A DNA stretch of 22,810 nt, from positions 1 to 22,810 of IMG/VR virus record IMGVR_UViG_3300020442_000186; one strand, written 5' to 3'. This document shows positions 1 through 5,407 of this stretch, piece after piece. The notes beneath the pieces were generated by a model. It was given only the letters and a program-made list of their open reading frames with translations. It was not told the origin of the DNA and ran no database searches. Every line of letters begins with the position of its first letter. Within the stretch, counting starts at the first letter, position 1. This DNA comes from a virus. The translations under genes and the position numbers were made by a program.

Positions 1-29
1 AGTATGTAAACGGCTAAAATGTTTCTCAT
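1..29 (-). CDS. Start of an unidentified minus-strand gene, cut by the window edge
   Basis: Only nine codons are visible (MRNILAVYI, then the edge). A start codon on the minus strand at 29-27 is preceded by AAAGGA (minus strand, 44-39) at nine bases, a good ribosome binding site. It lies 18 bases after the stop of the 101-residue minus-strand gene, so the two probably share one transcript. The product cannot be identified. Confidence 0.5.
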
Positions 30-47
30 TTTATGGTATCCTTTCAA

Positions 48-353
48 TTATTTCATAATTGGCTTGAAGCCAGTGTGATATTGTGCAAACAACTTCATGT
101 CTGCATTCATCTCCAATAGCTCGTGTTGTGCAGGGAAGTTGGATACAACACCTTGTCCTCTTGTGCTTTGCACATAGTCAATCTGCTCACCATTCAAGTA
201 CACAGAGTGTACTTTTTGTGTGTGATAGTCTGCAAAATCCTTTGGATATTGGTAGTTGCATTTGCTAGTAGGAATAATATATTCCTTGCGATTTTTAGGG
301 TCTAGCATTGGGTCTGCTTTGCAGTAAGTGATTTTGATTTTTGTGTTTTTCAT
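48..353 (-). CDS. Hypothetical protein, 101 aa, first gene of the leftward operon
   Basis: This is the only full gene on the minus strand. The start is supported by an AAGGA-type ribosome binding site just upstream and by a promoter with a TTGACA box further up (416-442). The product is soluble, rich in Lys, Tyr and His, with two cysteines and no membrane segment or signal peptide; I see no motif I recognise. Its position as first gene of a transcript running away from the lysis and structural genes suggests an early or regulatory role, which is inference only. No family is assigned. Confidence 0.75.
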   Translation of the reverse strand: MKNTKIKITYCKADPMLDPKNRKEYIIPTSKCNYQYPKDFADYHTQKVHSVYLNGEQIDYVQSTRGQGVVSNFPAQHELLEMNADMKLFAQYHTGFKPIMK

Positions 354-371
354 TTGTTTATTCCTTTCATA

Positions 372-422
372 GTATAATTATTAAAACACTTTTACTAACG
401 TTTCAAGTGTTTTTAATTATAC
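372..422. repeat. 18-bp inverted repeat over the leftward promoter
   Basis: Left arm 372-391 and right arm 405-422 are complementary over 9+9 base pairs, interrupted by two unpaired bases (381-382) in the left arm; the loop is 13 bases. The right arm contains the -10 box of the leftward promoter and the predicted start of transcription falls within the repeat. It could therefore be an operator for a dimeric repressor or a hairpin at the 5' end of the leftward mRNA. Both arms carry the heptamer AAGTGTT or its complement. Confidence 0.65.
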
Positions 423-442
423 GAAAGGATATAAGTTGTCAA
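416..442 (-). promoter_or_regulatory. Sigma-70-like promoter for the leftward genes
   Basis: On the minus strand a perfect TTGACA (plus coordinates 442-437) is followed after 15 bases by a perfect TATAAT (421-416). The spacer is shorter than the preferred 16-18 bases, but both boxes are exact. Transcription would start near 409, about 55 bases before the 101-residue gene. Confidence 0.7.
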
Positions 443-848
443 GGGGGTAGGGTATTTTTGTACTCCCAACCAACATTTTTTGCTACTTTTTGTGTAAATA
501 TCACTTTGTGATAAGCATTTTAAAAGACAACTCACCTCTCATGTGCGTATGTGCAGCGTGAAAGGGTCGTTTTTGTGTTGCAATTTACATTCTCATGGAG
601 AATGAGGGCAGTTTTCTCTCACATGTGCGTGTGTCCGGGAATATGCACACACATAAGGCACATTTGCATAGGGGTGGGCGATCGCCATGCCACCCGCCTA
701 CGTATACGTGTACACAGAAATACACAGATTAGGATATTTAAGTGTTAACCACAACAGTAACTGACATATAAAGTGTTGCAAGTATGCAACAGTTGCAACA
801 TTGCCACACTAAATACTACAAAATTATACTTATTTAATTATTTTGGGG
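443..848. other. Non-coding divergent control region with a G+C-richer palindromic block
   Basis: No credible gene is seen. From about 541 to 720 the G+C is clearly higher than on either side, and the block holds many short palindromes: a 7-bp hairpin with a 3-base loop at 588-604, GGCGATCGCC at 677-686, ACGTATACGT at 700-709, and GTGTACAC at 708-715. An 8-bp direct repeat, TACACAGA, occurs at 711 and 721. Further right, GTTGCA-AGTA-TGCAAC (775-790) is followed by the palindrome GTTGCAAC (792-799). AAGTGTT occurs at 740 and 771. Function is unknown; an operator cluster, origin or small RNA are all possible. Confidence 0.5.
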
Positions 849-876
849 TTGACAAGCTACAGAAAAAACGTATAAT
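849..876 (+). promoter_or_regulatory. Sigma-70-like promoter for the rightward operon
   Basis: TTGACA at 849-854 and TATAAT at 871-876 are separated by 16 bases, an almost ideal host-type promoter. Transcription would start near 883, leaving a leader of about 130 bases before the first plus-strand gene. It is likely the main promoter for the small-gene, lysis and packaging operon. Confidence 0.75.
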
Positions 877-893
877 TACCATATACAACTACT

Positions 894-906
894 ACAGTTA
901 AACTGT
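894..906. promoter_or_regulatory. Dyad ACAGTT-A-AACTGT just downstream of the rightward promoter
   Basis: A perfect 6-bp dyad with a single central base sits at about +12 to +24 from the predicted start, a normal place for a repressor site. A shorter similar dyad, CAGT-A-ACTG, lies at 755-763. No regulator gene is identified in the window, so the operator role is inference. Confidence 0.4.
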
Positions 907-974
907 TACACTTTAAAAATAAAATAATACATAATAGTAACATATTATATATATAAAAAATCTTGGTAATACAG

Positions 975-993
975 TATAATGTACATTCTGTAC
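975..993 (+). promoter_or_regulatory. Second -10-like box with an overlapping dyad
   Basis: TATAAT at 975-980 has no clear -35 box, but it is followed directly by the perfect dyad GTACA-TTC-TGTAC (981-993). A transcript from here would start near 987 and reach the ATG at 1014 with a short leader. It could be a weak or activator-dependent promoter; chance is possible in such AT-rich DNA. Confidence 0.3.
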
Positions 994-1013
994 TAAAATA
1001 ATAGTTGACATTT

Positions 1014-1220
1014 ATGAAAAAATCAGTAAAACTTACATATACAGATGATATTCTGTCAAGAACTTATGATTCCCTTCGTAAGTATGACGATCTACGTGCA
1101 GTTCACGTACCACATTCCTCTGTACATTATATTAGAGCCCTTATCAAAAAAGATACAGGCATAGAATACCCACTTTCCCAAGTAGAAAATGCTATGAAAG
1201 CAGAGGGGTGGACAGAATAA
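1014..1220 (+). CDS. Hypothetical protein, 68 aa
   Basis: First gene of the rightward operon. An in-frame TTG lies three codons upstream (1005), but ATG at 1014 is the more ordinary start; neither has a clear ribosome binding site. The product is a small soluble charged protein with an alternating Lys/Asp/Tyr pattern and no membrane segment. The C-terminal part (IEYPLSQVENAMKAEGW) looks like a helix. Fifteen bases separate it from the next gene. I do not recognise a family. A short protein heading an operon could be a regulator, but nothing shows this directly. Confidence 0.65.
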   Translation: MKKSVKLTYTDDILSRTYDSLRKYDDLRAVHVPHSSVHYIRALIKKDTGIEYPLSQVENAMKAEGWTE

Positions 1221-1235
1221 AGGAGAAAATTTAAA

Positions 1236-1493
1236 ATGTCAAAAGAAATGAGTGAAGCAGCTAAAATAAAAGTTATAAAAAGTATGAGTGCTGATGTCAA
1301 GTTAGGATATATCACAAGAGCCGATGCAATGCAAAGATTAAGGCAAGGTGGAATTACTTCAGATTTAATTGAAAAGCACTTTAGTAAAGGTGGTAATGTA
1401 ACAGCCAAAAGAAAAATGGCTAATGGTGGATATTCAAAGCCACATAACTATTTTGCAGGTGGAAGCGTAAAAAATAATTTAAAATCTAAGTAG
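1236..1493 (+). CDS. Hypothetical protein, 85 aa, with C-terminal MANGG/FAGG motif
   Basis: The start is set by AGGAG eleven to fifteen bases upstream. Residues 1-50 are helical and charged, including RADAMQRLRQGGITSDLIEKHF, which reads like a small helical bundle. The tail is glycine-rich and basic, with MANGG at 61-65 and FAGG at 73-76. The same layout, MAxGG then a short spacer then F-x-GG, appears in the protein encoded at 11086-12426, and MARGG/YARGG in the 43-residue protein at 4304-4435. The meaning of the motif is unknown to me. No membrane segment or signal peptide is present. Confidence 0.7.
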   Translation: MSKEMSEAAKIKVIKSMSADVKLGYITRADAMQRLRQGGITSDLIEKHFSKGGNVTAKRKMANGGYSKPHNYFAGGSVKNNLKSK

Positions 1494-1503
1494 GACTGCT
1501 TAC

Positions 1504-1983
1504 ATGATAGACCCCATCACATTGTCAGCAGCCGTTACAGGTGCGACCACAGCATACAATGCTATAAAAAAAGCTATAATGGTGGGCAAAGAAATTGAAG
1601 ACCTATCATCAGAGCTTGGCAAATGGATGTCAGCAGTTAGTGATGTAGATAATGTACATAGAAATGCTAATAATCCTACAGCTTTAGATAAACTATTTAA
1701 TGGGTCTATTGAACAAGTAGCAATAGAAAGTTTTTCAGCTAAAAAGAAACTAGAAAAACAGAGAGAAGAACTACGAAATTTTTTAATAGCTCACTACGGC
1801 ACACAAGCATGGGATGATTTATTAAGAGAAGAAGGTAGATTACGTAAAGCTAGACAGAAAGCTATCTACGCAAAAGAAGAACAGCAACGTAAAATAAGAG
1901 ATTACACTATTATGGGTTTGGCTGCTTTAGTAGGTGTAAGTGGTTTAGGCTGGATGATATGGCTAATAAGTATGTCAGTTTAA
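1504..1983 (+). CDS. Coiled-coil protein with one C-terminal membrane segment, 159 aa
   Basis: AGGA precedes the ATG. The N-terminus (MIDPITLSAAVTGATTAYNA) is small-residue rich and may be an amphipathic or membrane-associated helix. Residues about 75-132 form a strongly charged helical region rich in Lys, Arg and Glu, probably a coiled coil, and residues about 134-156 form a single hydrophobic segment. I recall similar MIDPIT... proteins in many marine phages, annotated as hypothetical. A membrane role in lysis or virion assembly is possible. The last 25 bases overlap the next gene, which starts inside the membrane-segment codons in another frame. Confidence 0.75.
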   Translation: MIDPITLSAAVTGATTAYNAIKKAIMVGKEIEDLSSELGKWMSAVSDVDNVHRNANNPTALDKLFNGSIEQVAIESFSAKKKLEKQREELRNFLIAHYGTQAWDDLLREEGRLRKARQKAIYAKEEQQRKIRDYTIMGLAALVGVSGLGWMIWLISMSV

Positions 1984-2249
1984 TCCTACTAATATTATTA
2001 TTACTTCCAACTGCTTCAGCAAAAGAAGACGATGTGAAGATGACGACTTGTAGATTAGCAAGTCAAATACTAGGGAATAATCAGAGGGTATGTGTCTTTA
2101 CAGGTGCAAACAATACACAGTACAGAGAGTATCTACCTTATGATGCAGGACCTTGCCCTAGACAATACCAATGTCCATATAGACCTAACAAAGAACCTTT
2201 TGATATTAAAAGTGTAGTTAGAAGTATAAAAAAGCAATTTAAGAATTGA
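1959..2249 (+). CDS. Small exported four-cysteine protein, 96 aa
   Basis: Residues 5-16 are a run of Leu, Ile and Val followed by TASA, a textbook signal peptide with an AxA-type cleavage site after residue 21. The mature part has four cysteines (31, 45, 66, 72), suggesting two disulfides, and a basic C-terminus. The core pattern TC...VCVFTG resembles the TC...CVY/VYC pattern in the products encoded at 2415 and 2597. The start overlaps the preceding gene by 25 bases. Location in the periplasm or outer surface is expected. Function is unknown; lysis, an outer spanin-like role or superinfection exclusion are all conceivable, without direct evidence. Confidence 0.7.
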   Translation: MANKYVSLILLILLLLPTASAKEDDVKMTTCRLASQILGNNQRVCVFTGANNTQYREYLPYDAGPCPRQYQCPYRPNKEPFDIKSVVRSIKKQFKN

Positions 2250-2274
2250 CAAGTAAACAAATAGATGCTATCAT
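2246..2274 (+). promoter_or_regulatory. Possible internal promoter
   Basis: TTGACA (2246-2251), 17 bases, then TATCAT (2269-2274), matching the sigma-70 consensus at 11 of 12 positions. The TTG is also a possible start codon of the next small gene and overlaps the stop of the previous one. If it is a promoter, transcription would begin near 2281, ten bases before the ATG at 2291. Confidence 0.35.
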
Positions 2275-2413
2275 TCTCTTTATATTTAAAATGTCAATGC
2301 GTTTATTTACAGCATTTATTTTATTTATGTTAGTATATGCAATATCAATGGGAATATTAAATGATATTTGTGGATGTGCAAGAGATTATGATTTAACAAA
2401 CTTATGGCGATAG
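2246..2413 (+). CDS. Small membrane protein, 55 aa (40 aa if ATG 2291 is used)
   Basis: An open frame runs from TTG at 2246, in a TTGA overlap with the preceding stop, to TAG at 2411-2413. It encodes a largely hydrophobic peptide with a membrane helix (for example LFTAFILFMLVYAISMGIL) and a polar C-terminus ending in NLWR. A CGC motif follows the helix. Starting at ATG 2291 would keep the helix but drop the first 15 residues. Neither start has a strong ribosome binding site. The codon pattern and its fit between two other small genes support it. Function unknown. Confidence 0.45.
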   Translation: MTSKQIDAIILFIFKMSMRLFTAFILFMLVYAISMGILNDICGCARDYDLTNLWR

Positions 2414-2414
2414 A

Positions 2415-2594
2415 ATGTTATGGGTATTATTTGTAATACTACAAGGAACAGAGATACAAGAAAATGTCTACTTCAATGATTTGGATACGTGCCTTGGATA
2501 TGCACAAAAGCTACGAGCACAGGACTTACACCAAAGACAAGCAGGTGATAAAGTCTATCTCAAAGTATATTGCATTCCTCAGAAAGGTGATTAG
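2415..2594 (+). CDS. Small two-cysteine, probably exported protein, 59 aa
   Basis: The ATG lies one base after the previous stop. The first nine residues (MLWVLFVIL) are hydrophobic, like a short signal or anchor. Two cysteines (26 and 53) sit in the pattern TCLGYAQKLRA ... VYC. The following gene has TCYGYIDNARA ... TCVY, so the two appear to be tandem paralogues. Function is not known. An alternative is that the N-terminus stays in the membrane and only the cysteine loop is outside. Confidence 0.6.
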   Translation: MLWVLFVILQGTEIQENVYFNDLDTCLGYAQKLRAQDLHQRQAGDKVYLKVYCIPQKGD

Positions 2595-2596
2595 AT

Positions 2597-2812
2597 ATGT
2601 GGATTCCAGTTATAACAATATTATGGGCACTGGGAGATAGTGCAACATGGGTAAATTTTCCAATGGTAAATTTTCCTTTTTCGTCAAGTGAAACTTGCTA
2701 CGGATATATAGACAATGCAAGGGCTAAGATAACACAAGACCCTCAATACCTAAATGGTTACAGTACATGTGTTTACATAGGTAGTCCTACAGGAACAGGA
2801 GAATCAACATGA
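2597..2812 (+). CDS. Small two-cysteine, probably exported protein, 71 aa
   Basis: It starts two bases after the previous stop. A hydrophobic N-terminus (residues 1-12) resembles a signal or anchor. There is a small repeat, VNFPMVNFP, at 19-27. Cysteines 34 and 58 lie in TCYGYIDNARA and TCVYIG, matching the neighbour upstream; this supports duplication of a short disulfide-bearing domain. The stop overlaps the next start as ATGA, so the genes are translationally coupled. Function unknown. Confidence 0.65.
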   Translation: MWIPVITILWALGDSATWVNFPMVNFPFSSSETCYGYIDNARAKITQDPQYLNGYSTCVYIGSPTGTGEST

Positions 2813-2940
2813 TTGATTGGAATAAAATTAAATTTGAAGTATGGAATAAAAGATTTGGCGAAGGAACAAATTTTGATTTAGACTATGGTAAATTACTTAT
2901 CATAGGTTTACTTGTTTATCATATATTCTTTCAAGGTTAG
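2809..2940 (+). CDS. Small single-span membrane protein, 43 aa
   Basis: The ATG overlaps the previous stop (ATGA). Residues 1-27 are polar and aromatic (MIDWNKIKFEVWNKRFGEG); residues about 29-42 are hydrophobic (LLIIGLLVYHIFF) and would span the membrane or anchor it with the N-terminus in the cytoplasm. Such tiny proteins are frequent in phage lysis regions. Position in an unbroken chain of genes is the main support; function is unknown. Confidence 0.6.
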   Translation: MIDWNKIKFEVWNKRFGEGTNFDLDYGKLLIIGLLVYHIFFQG

Positions 2941-2942
2941 TC

Positions 2943-3215
2943 ATGGCAGCTAAACTTGACAAATCTAAAATGGCTTGTAATAAACCAAGGCGAACACCTG
3001 ACCATCCTACAAAGTCACATGTAGTGAAAGCATGTAAAGATGGTAAAGAAAAAATTATTCGCTTTGGTCAACAAGGTGTAAAAGGAGCAGGAAAAAATCC
3101 AAAAAGTAAAAAAGACAAAGCACGTAAGAAGTCTTACTATGCTCGTCATAACGCACAAGATGCCAGTCCTGATATATTTAGTGCAAGGTATTGGTCTCAT
3201 AAAGTAAAATGGTAG
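2943..3215 (+). CDS. Conserved basic marine-phage protein, 90 aa, function unknown
   Basis: A strongly basic protein with a recognisable series of blocks: CNKPRRTPDHPTKSHVVKAC, IIRFGQQGVKGAG, then a Lys-rich stretch, YYARHNAQ, and a C-terminal ARYWSHKVKW. I recall this pattern (PRRTP.HPTKSHVVKA, IRFG.QG..TAG, AYWA.KVKW) from a family of uncharacterised proteins in many marine and other phages. Two cysteines flank the first block (12 and 31). No membrane segment. The positive charge suggests nucleic-acid binding, which is inference. It starts two bases after the previous stop. Confidence 0.8.
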   Translation: MAAKLDKSKMACNKPRRTPDHPTKSHVVKACKDGKEKIIRFGQQGVKGAGKNPKSKKDKARKKSYYARHNAQDASPDIFSARYWSHKVKW

Positions 3216-3225
3216 GAAAATAAAA

Positions 3226-3615
3226 ATGGCTAGAAAACTAACAGATTTAAGTGGTGACGGAAGAATAACACAAAAAGATGTTCTCATTGGTAGAGGTGTT
3301 ATAAAAGCTAAAGCAGGAACACTTGCAACAAAAGCAAAAGCAAAAATAAAAAAAGTTGCAAGTAAATTAACAAAAGCAAGTAAAGCTCACGCTGGTCAAG
3401 CTAAAACCTTAAATAAAGTTGTAAAAGCTAAGAAAGGTTTGTTAGCTAAAAAGTCTACAGGCAGTGCTATTCCTTCTAATCCAAAACTTTATGCTGCTGT
3501 TAAAGCCGAAGCAAAAAGAAAATTTGATGTATATCCATCGGCATATGCAAATGCTTGGCTAGTACGTACTTATAAGTCTAGAGGTGGTAAATATAAAACT
3601 GGGGGAAGACGTTGA
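3226..3615 (+). CDS. EF-hand-like loop plus Lys-rich linker plus C-terminal phage domain, 129 aa
   Basis: AGGA precedes the start. Residues 7-18 (DLSGDGRITQKD) fit a calcium-binding loop of the dockerin/EF-hand type, with acidic or polar residues at positions 1, 3, 5 and 12, Gly at 6 and Ile at 8. Residues about 25-75 are an Ala/Lys-rich low-complexity stretch resembling histone H1 tails. Residues about 85-122 (KLYAAVKAEAKRKFDVYPSA then YANAW...YKSRGGKY) are a conserved block I recall from uncharacterised marine-phage proteins. The first six residues (MARKLT) are identical to those of the candidate small terminase. Role unknown; DNA or virion binding is plausible. Confidence 0.75.
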   Translation: MARKLTDLSGDGRITQKDVLIGRGVIKAKAGTLATKAKAKIKKVASKLTKASKAHAGQAKTLNKVVKAKKGLLAKKSTGSAIPSNPKLYAAVKAEAKRKFDVYPSAYANAWLVRTYKSRGGKYKTGGRR

Positions 3616-3902
3616 GAAAACCCGCAGGTGGCTTAACTAAATGGTTCAAAGAAGATTGGCGAGATGTTAAGACAGGCAAAGAATGTGGAAGGTCAGGAAA
3701 AGAAAAAAAGAGTAGACCATATCCAGCATGTAGACCTGCAAACGTAGCTAGTAAAATAAGCAAGAATGAAGCTAGAAAAAAAACAGGACCTGCAAGAGTT
3801 AATTGGTCTGTAACTGCATCAGGTAAAAAAAGAAAGCCTAAAACAATGGTAGCTAGAAAAGGCACGTTAGTTACTAAAAGAAAAACTAAAAGGAGAGCAT
3901 AA
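3612..3902 (+). CDS. Conserved basic protein of the GGLxxWFKE type, 96 aa
   Basis: It starts at TTG in a TTGA overlap with the preceding stop. The blocks GGLTKWFKEDWRDVKTGKEC and CGR...YPACRPA match an uncharacterised phage family I remember (possibly the one catalogued as DUF5872; I cannot check). Cysteines are at 24 and 40, and a very basic C-terminus ends in KRKTKRRA. The family's conserved tryptophans and CGR/CRP pairs might bind metal or nucleic acid, but no role is established here. An alternative later start would lose the conserved GGL block. Confidence 0.75.
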   Translation: MRKPAGGLTKWFKEDWRDVKTGKECGRSGKEKKSRPYPACRPANVASKISKNEARKKTGPARVNWSVTASGKKRKPKTMVARKGTLVTKRKTKRRA

Positions 3903-4301
3903 ATGTTTCAAGCACTTATTAGTCCAATAGCATCTTTAGCAGGTACATATTTAGAAGGCAGAGTAAATAAAGCAAAAGCCGAAACAGAAGTTAAAGTAGC
4001 TCGTGCTAAAGCAGAAGCTAAAGTATACGAAACAGAAGCTACATCTTCTATGCTTATGGAACAGAACCTTACAGCACAAATGGCAGGTTCGTGGAAAGAT
4101 GAATTTTGGACAATAATTTTTGGTGGTATATTGGTTGGGTGTTTCCTACCTTGGACACAACCATACGTTAAAGAAGGGTTTGATTTCTTAAATGCGAACA
4201 CACCTTCTTGGTTTGCTAACTGTTTATACATTAGCATAGGAGCATCCTTTGGCTACAGATTTGGTAAGCAAGGATTACAGATTATGAATGGGAGAAAATA
4301 G
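3903..4301 (+). CDS. Putative holin, 132 aa
   Basis: AAGGAG lies upstream of the ATG. The protein starts with a weakly hydrophobic helix (residues 2-17), then an Ala/Lys/Glu helix (20-46). Next comes WKDEFWT at 64-70, followed by a membrane segment (about 68-84) and a second one (about 103-117), and a short basic tail. This layout, with WxDEFWT before the first span and IGASFGYR after the last, resembles the 3TM holins of gene transfer agents and many marine phages. It would make the inner-membrane hole that lets the lysozyme reach the wall. Identification is from pattern recall; a structural membrane protein is the alternative. Confidence 0.65.
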   Translation: MFQALISPIASLAGTYLEGRVNKAKAETEVKVARAKAEAKVYETEATSSMLMEQNLTAQMAGSWKDEFWTIIFGGILVGCFLPWTQPYVKEGFDFLNANTPSWFANCLYISIGASFGYRFGKQGLQIMNGRK

Positions 4302-4303
4302 AT

Positions 4304-4435
4304 ATGCCAATGCATGGTAAAAAGAAAAAAGGAATGGCTCGTGGGGGAGCAATGAAACCTAAGAAGATGATGGGTGGCGGCATGGGTAAAAAGAAAAAAG
4401 GCTATGCTAGAGGTGGAGCTGCTAGACGTAGATAA
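4304..4435 (+). CDS. Tiny Lys/Gly-rich protein with ARGG repeats, 43 aa
   Basis: GGGAGA lies upstream; the stop overlaps the next start (TAATG). About half the residues are Lys, Arg or Gly. The core is a near duplication: GKKKKGMARGGA (5-16) and GKKKKGYARGGA (28-39), with MMGGG between. I recall comparable short KKKGYARGG proteins in marine phages, with no known role. Strong positive charge suggests binding to nucleic acid or to acidic membrane surfaces. It shares the (M/Y)AxGG element with the products at 1236 and 11086. Confidence 0.65.
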   Translation: MPMHGKKKKGMARGGAMKPKKMMGGGMGKKKKGYARGGAARRR

Positions 4436-5136
4436 TGCCGTATCTCATAAGTAACGTACCCCATTTTCATTGTTGGGTACGGAAAGAGTTTACGTCTAAT
4501 CATTTAAAATACCACGGAGAGTTTATACATGCGATGGTATTTGCAGTTAATACAATACCTGACAGGTCACTTAGCTTTCAACTAGTATTCACAGGTTGCG
4601 AAGCAGACTTTGAAGATGGACCTGAAACAAACATACATGGTGGAGCAATGTGGGCTAGGATGCCGATACAAGCACTCGTAGCCGACATTCCACTAGATGA
4701 ATGGTCAGAACCAATGGAAGATCATTTAGCACAACCTTGGGATTGTGAGTCTAGAAATCACAGTGTAGTCGTGATGGACAGAGTAAGTTCAAGCCCTTGG
4801 CTTTGTAAGATCGGTGGAGAGTTTTACAAAGGTAAATATTTATTTACAGTGGACTACACAGATAGCGACATAGCAGATGATCCTGCTCAACATAAACAGT
4901 CGCATGTGTTATATCTGCTAGATGCAGGGAAGTGGACAGGAAACTTTGTTGCTTTACCTAATAATAGAGTCCGTGCAACAAGCCCTGCGTTGTGGGCTAC
5001 TGGGGAAGGTGCTCCAGACTTTACACCATCTCAGTGGACACACTCGGCAGAAAGCCACGAAAGCTATCTAGACCCTAGCACAACATTTGATAATTTATAC
5101 AATGACAACAAAAAACAAAAAAAGAAGAGACCCTAA
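4435..5136 (+). CDS. Conserved marine-phage protein, 233 aa, function unknown
   Basis: A soluble, aromatic-rich protein with many distinctive blocks: HFHCWVRKEF near the N-terminus, YHGEFIHAMVFAV, HGGAMWARMPIQALV, LAQPWDCESRNHSV, GGEFYKGKYLFTVDYTDSDI, ALPNNRVRATSPALW and GEGAPDFTPSQ. I recall close relatives in many ocean phages, always labelled hypothetical and often near lysis or packaging genes. The high conservation of Trp, His and Gly blocks suggests an enzyme or a compact structural fold, but I see no catalytic signature I can name. The last 35 bases overlap the next gene. Codon use is slightly richer in G+C than that of the small genes before it. Confidence 0.8.
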   Translation: MPYLISNVPHFHCWVRKEFTSNHLKYHGEFIHAMVFAVNTIPDRSLSFQLVFTGCEADFEDGPETNIHGGAMWARMPIQALVADIPLDEWSEPMEDHLAQPWDCESRNHSVVVMDRVSSSPWLCKIGGEFYKGKYLFTVDYTDSDIADDPAQHKQSHVLYLLDAGKWTGNFVALPNNRVRATSPALWATGEGAPDFTPSQWTHSAESHESYLDPSTTFDNLYNDNKKQKKKRP

Positions 5137-5407
5137 AGTTGGAACAGGTAAAAAACCAAAAGGCAGTGGAAGACGTTTATACACGGATGAAAACCCTAAA
5201 GACACTGTTAGCATCAAATTCGCAACTCCATCTGACGCAAGAGCAACTGTTGCAAAGGTTAAAAAAATCAATAAACCATATGCAAGGAAAATTCAAATCC
5301 TCACAGTCGCAGAACAAAGAGCCAAAGTCATGGGTAAAACAGAAGTTGTCGCCATATTTAAAAGGGCGAAAGAACAGTTAAAAAAAGCAAGAGAAAAGAA
5401 TGGCTGA
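5102..5407 (+). CDS. Conserved basic marine-phage protein, 101 aa, function unknown
   Basis: Start chosen at ATG 5102 because the conserved sequence begins there (MTTKNKKRRDPKVGTGKKPK); ATG 5087 in the same frame is possible but adds only five residues inside the previous gene. The blocks GSGRRLYTDENPKDTVSIKF and ARKIQILTVAEQRAKVMGK are ones I remember from uncharacterised proteins of several marine phage groups. It is highly basic at both ends, with no membrane segment. The 35-base overlap with the previous gene and the 8-base overlap with the next imply coupled translation. Confidence 0.8.
   Translation: MTTKNKKRRDPKVGTGKKPKGSGRRLYTDENPKDTVSIKFATPSDARATVAKVKKINKPYARKIQILTVAEQRAKVMGKTEVVAIFKRAKEQLKKAREKNG

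Noticed and set aside
678-685. GCGATCGC, the cyanobacterial HIP1 palindrome
   Set aside because: It is a single occurrence in 22.8 kb. HIP1 carries meaning only when highly repeated, so it does not show a cyanobacterial host.
551-748. Open frame of 65 codons on the plus strand in the divergent region
   Set aside because: The product is Cys/His/Arg-rich without any protein-like pattern, it lacks a ribosome binding site, and it covers the palindromic block, which better explains the composition.
2956-2983. TTGACA inside the gene at 2943 as an internal promoter
   Set aside because: The only -10 candidate at the right distance (TAATAA) matches the consensus poorly, and the site lies inside a conserved coding region.
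5139-5381. Plus-strand open frame of 80 codons overlapping the basic protein at 5102
   Set aside because: The other frame encodes a conserved protein pattern; this frame is its shadow.
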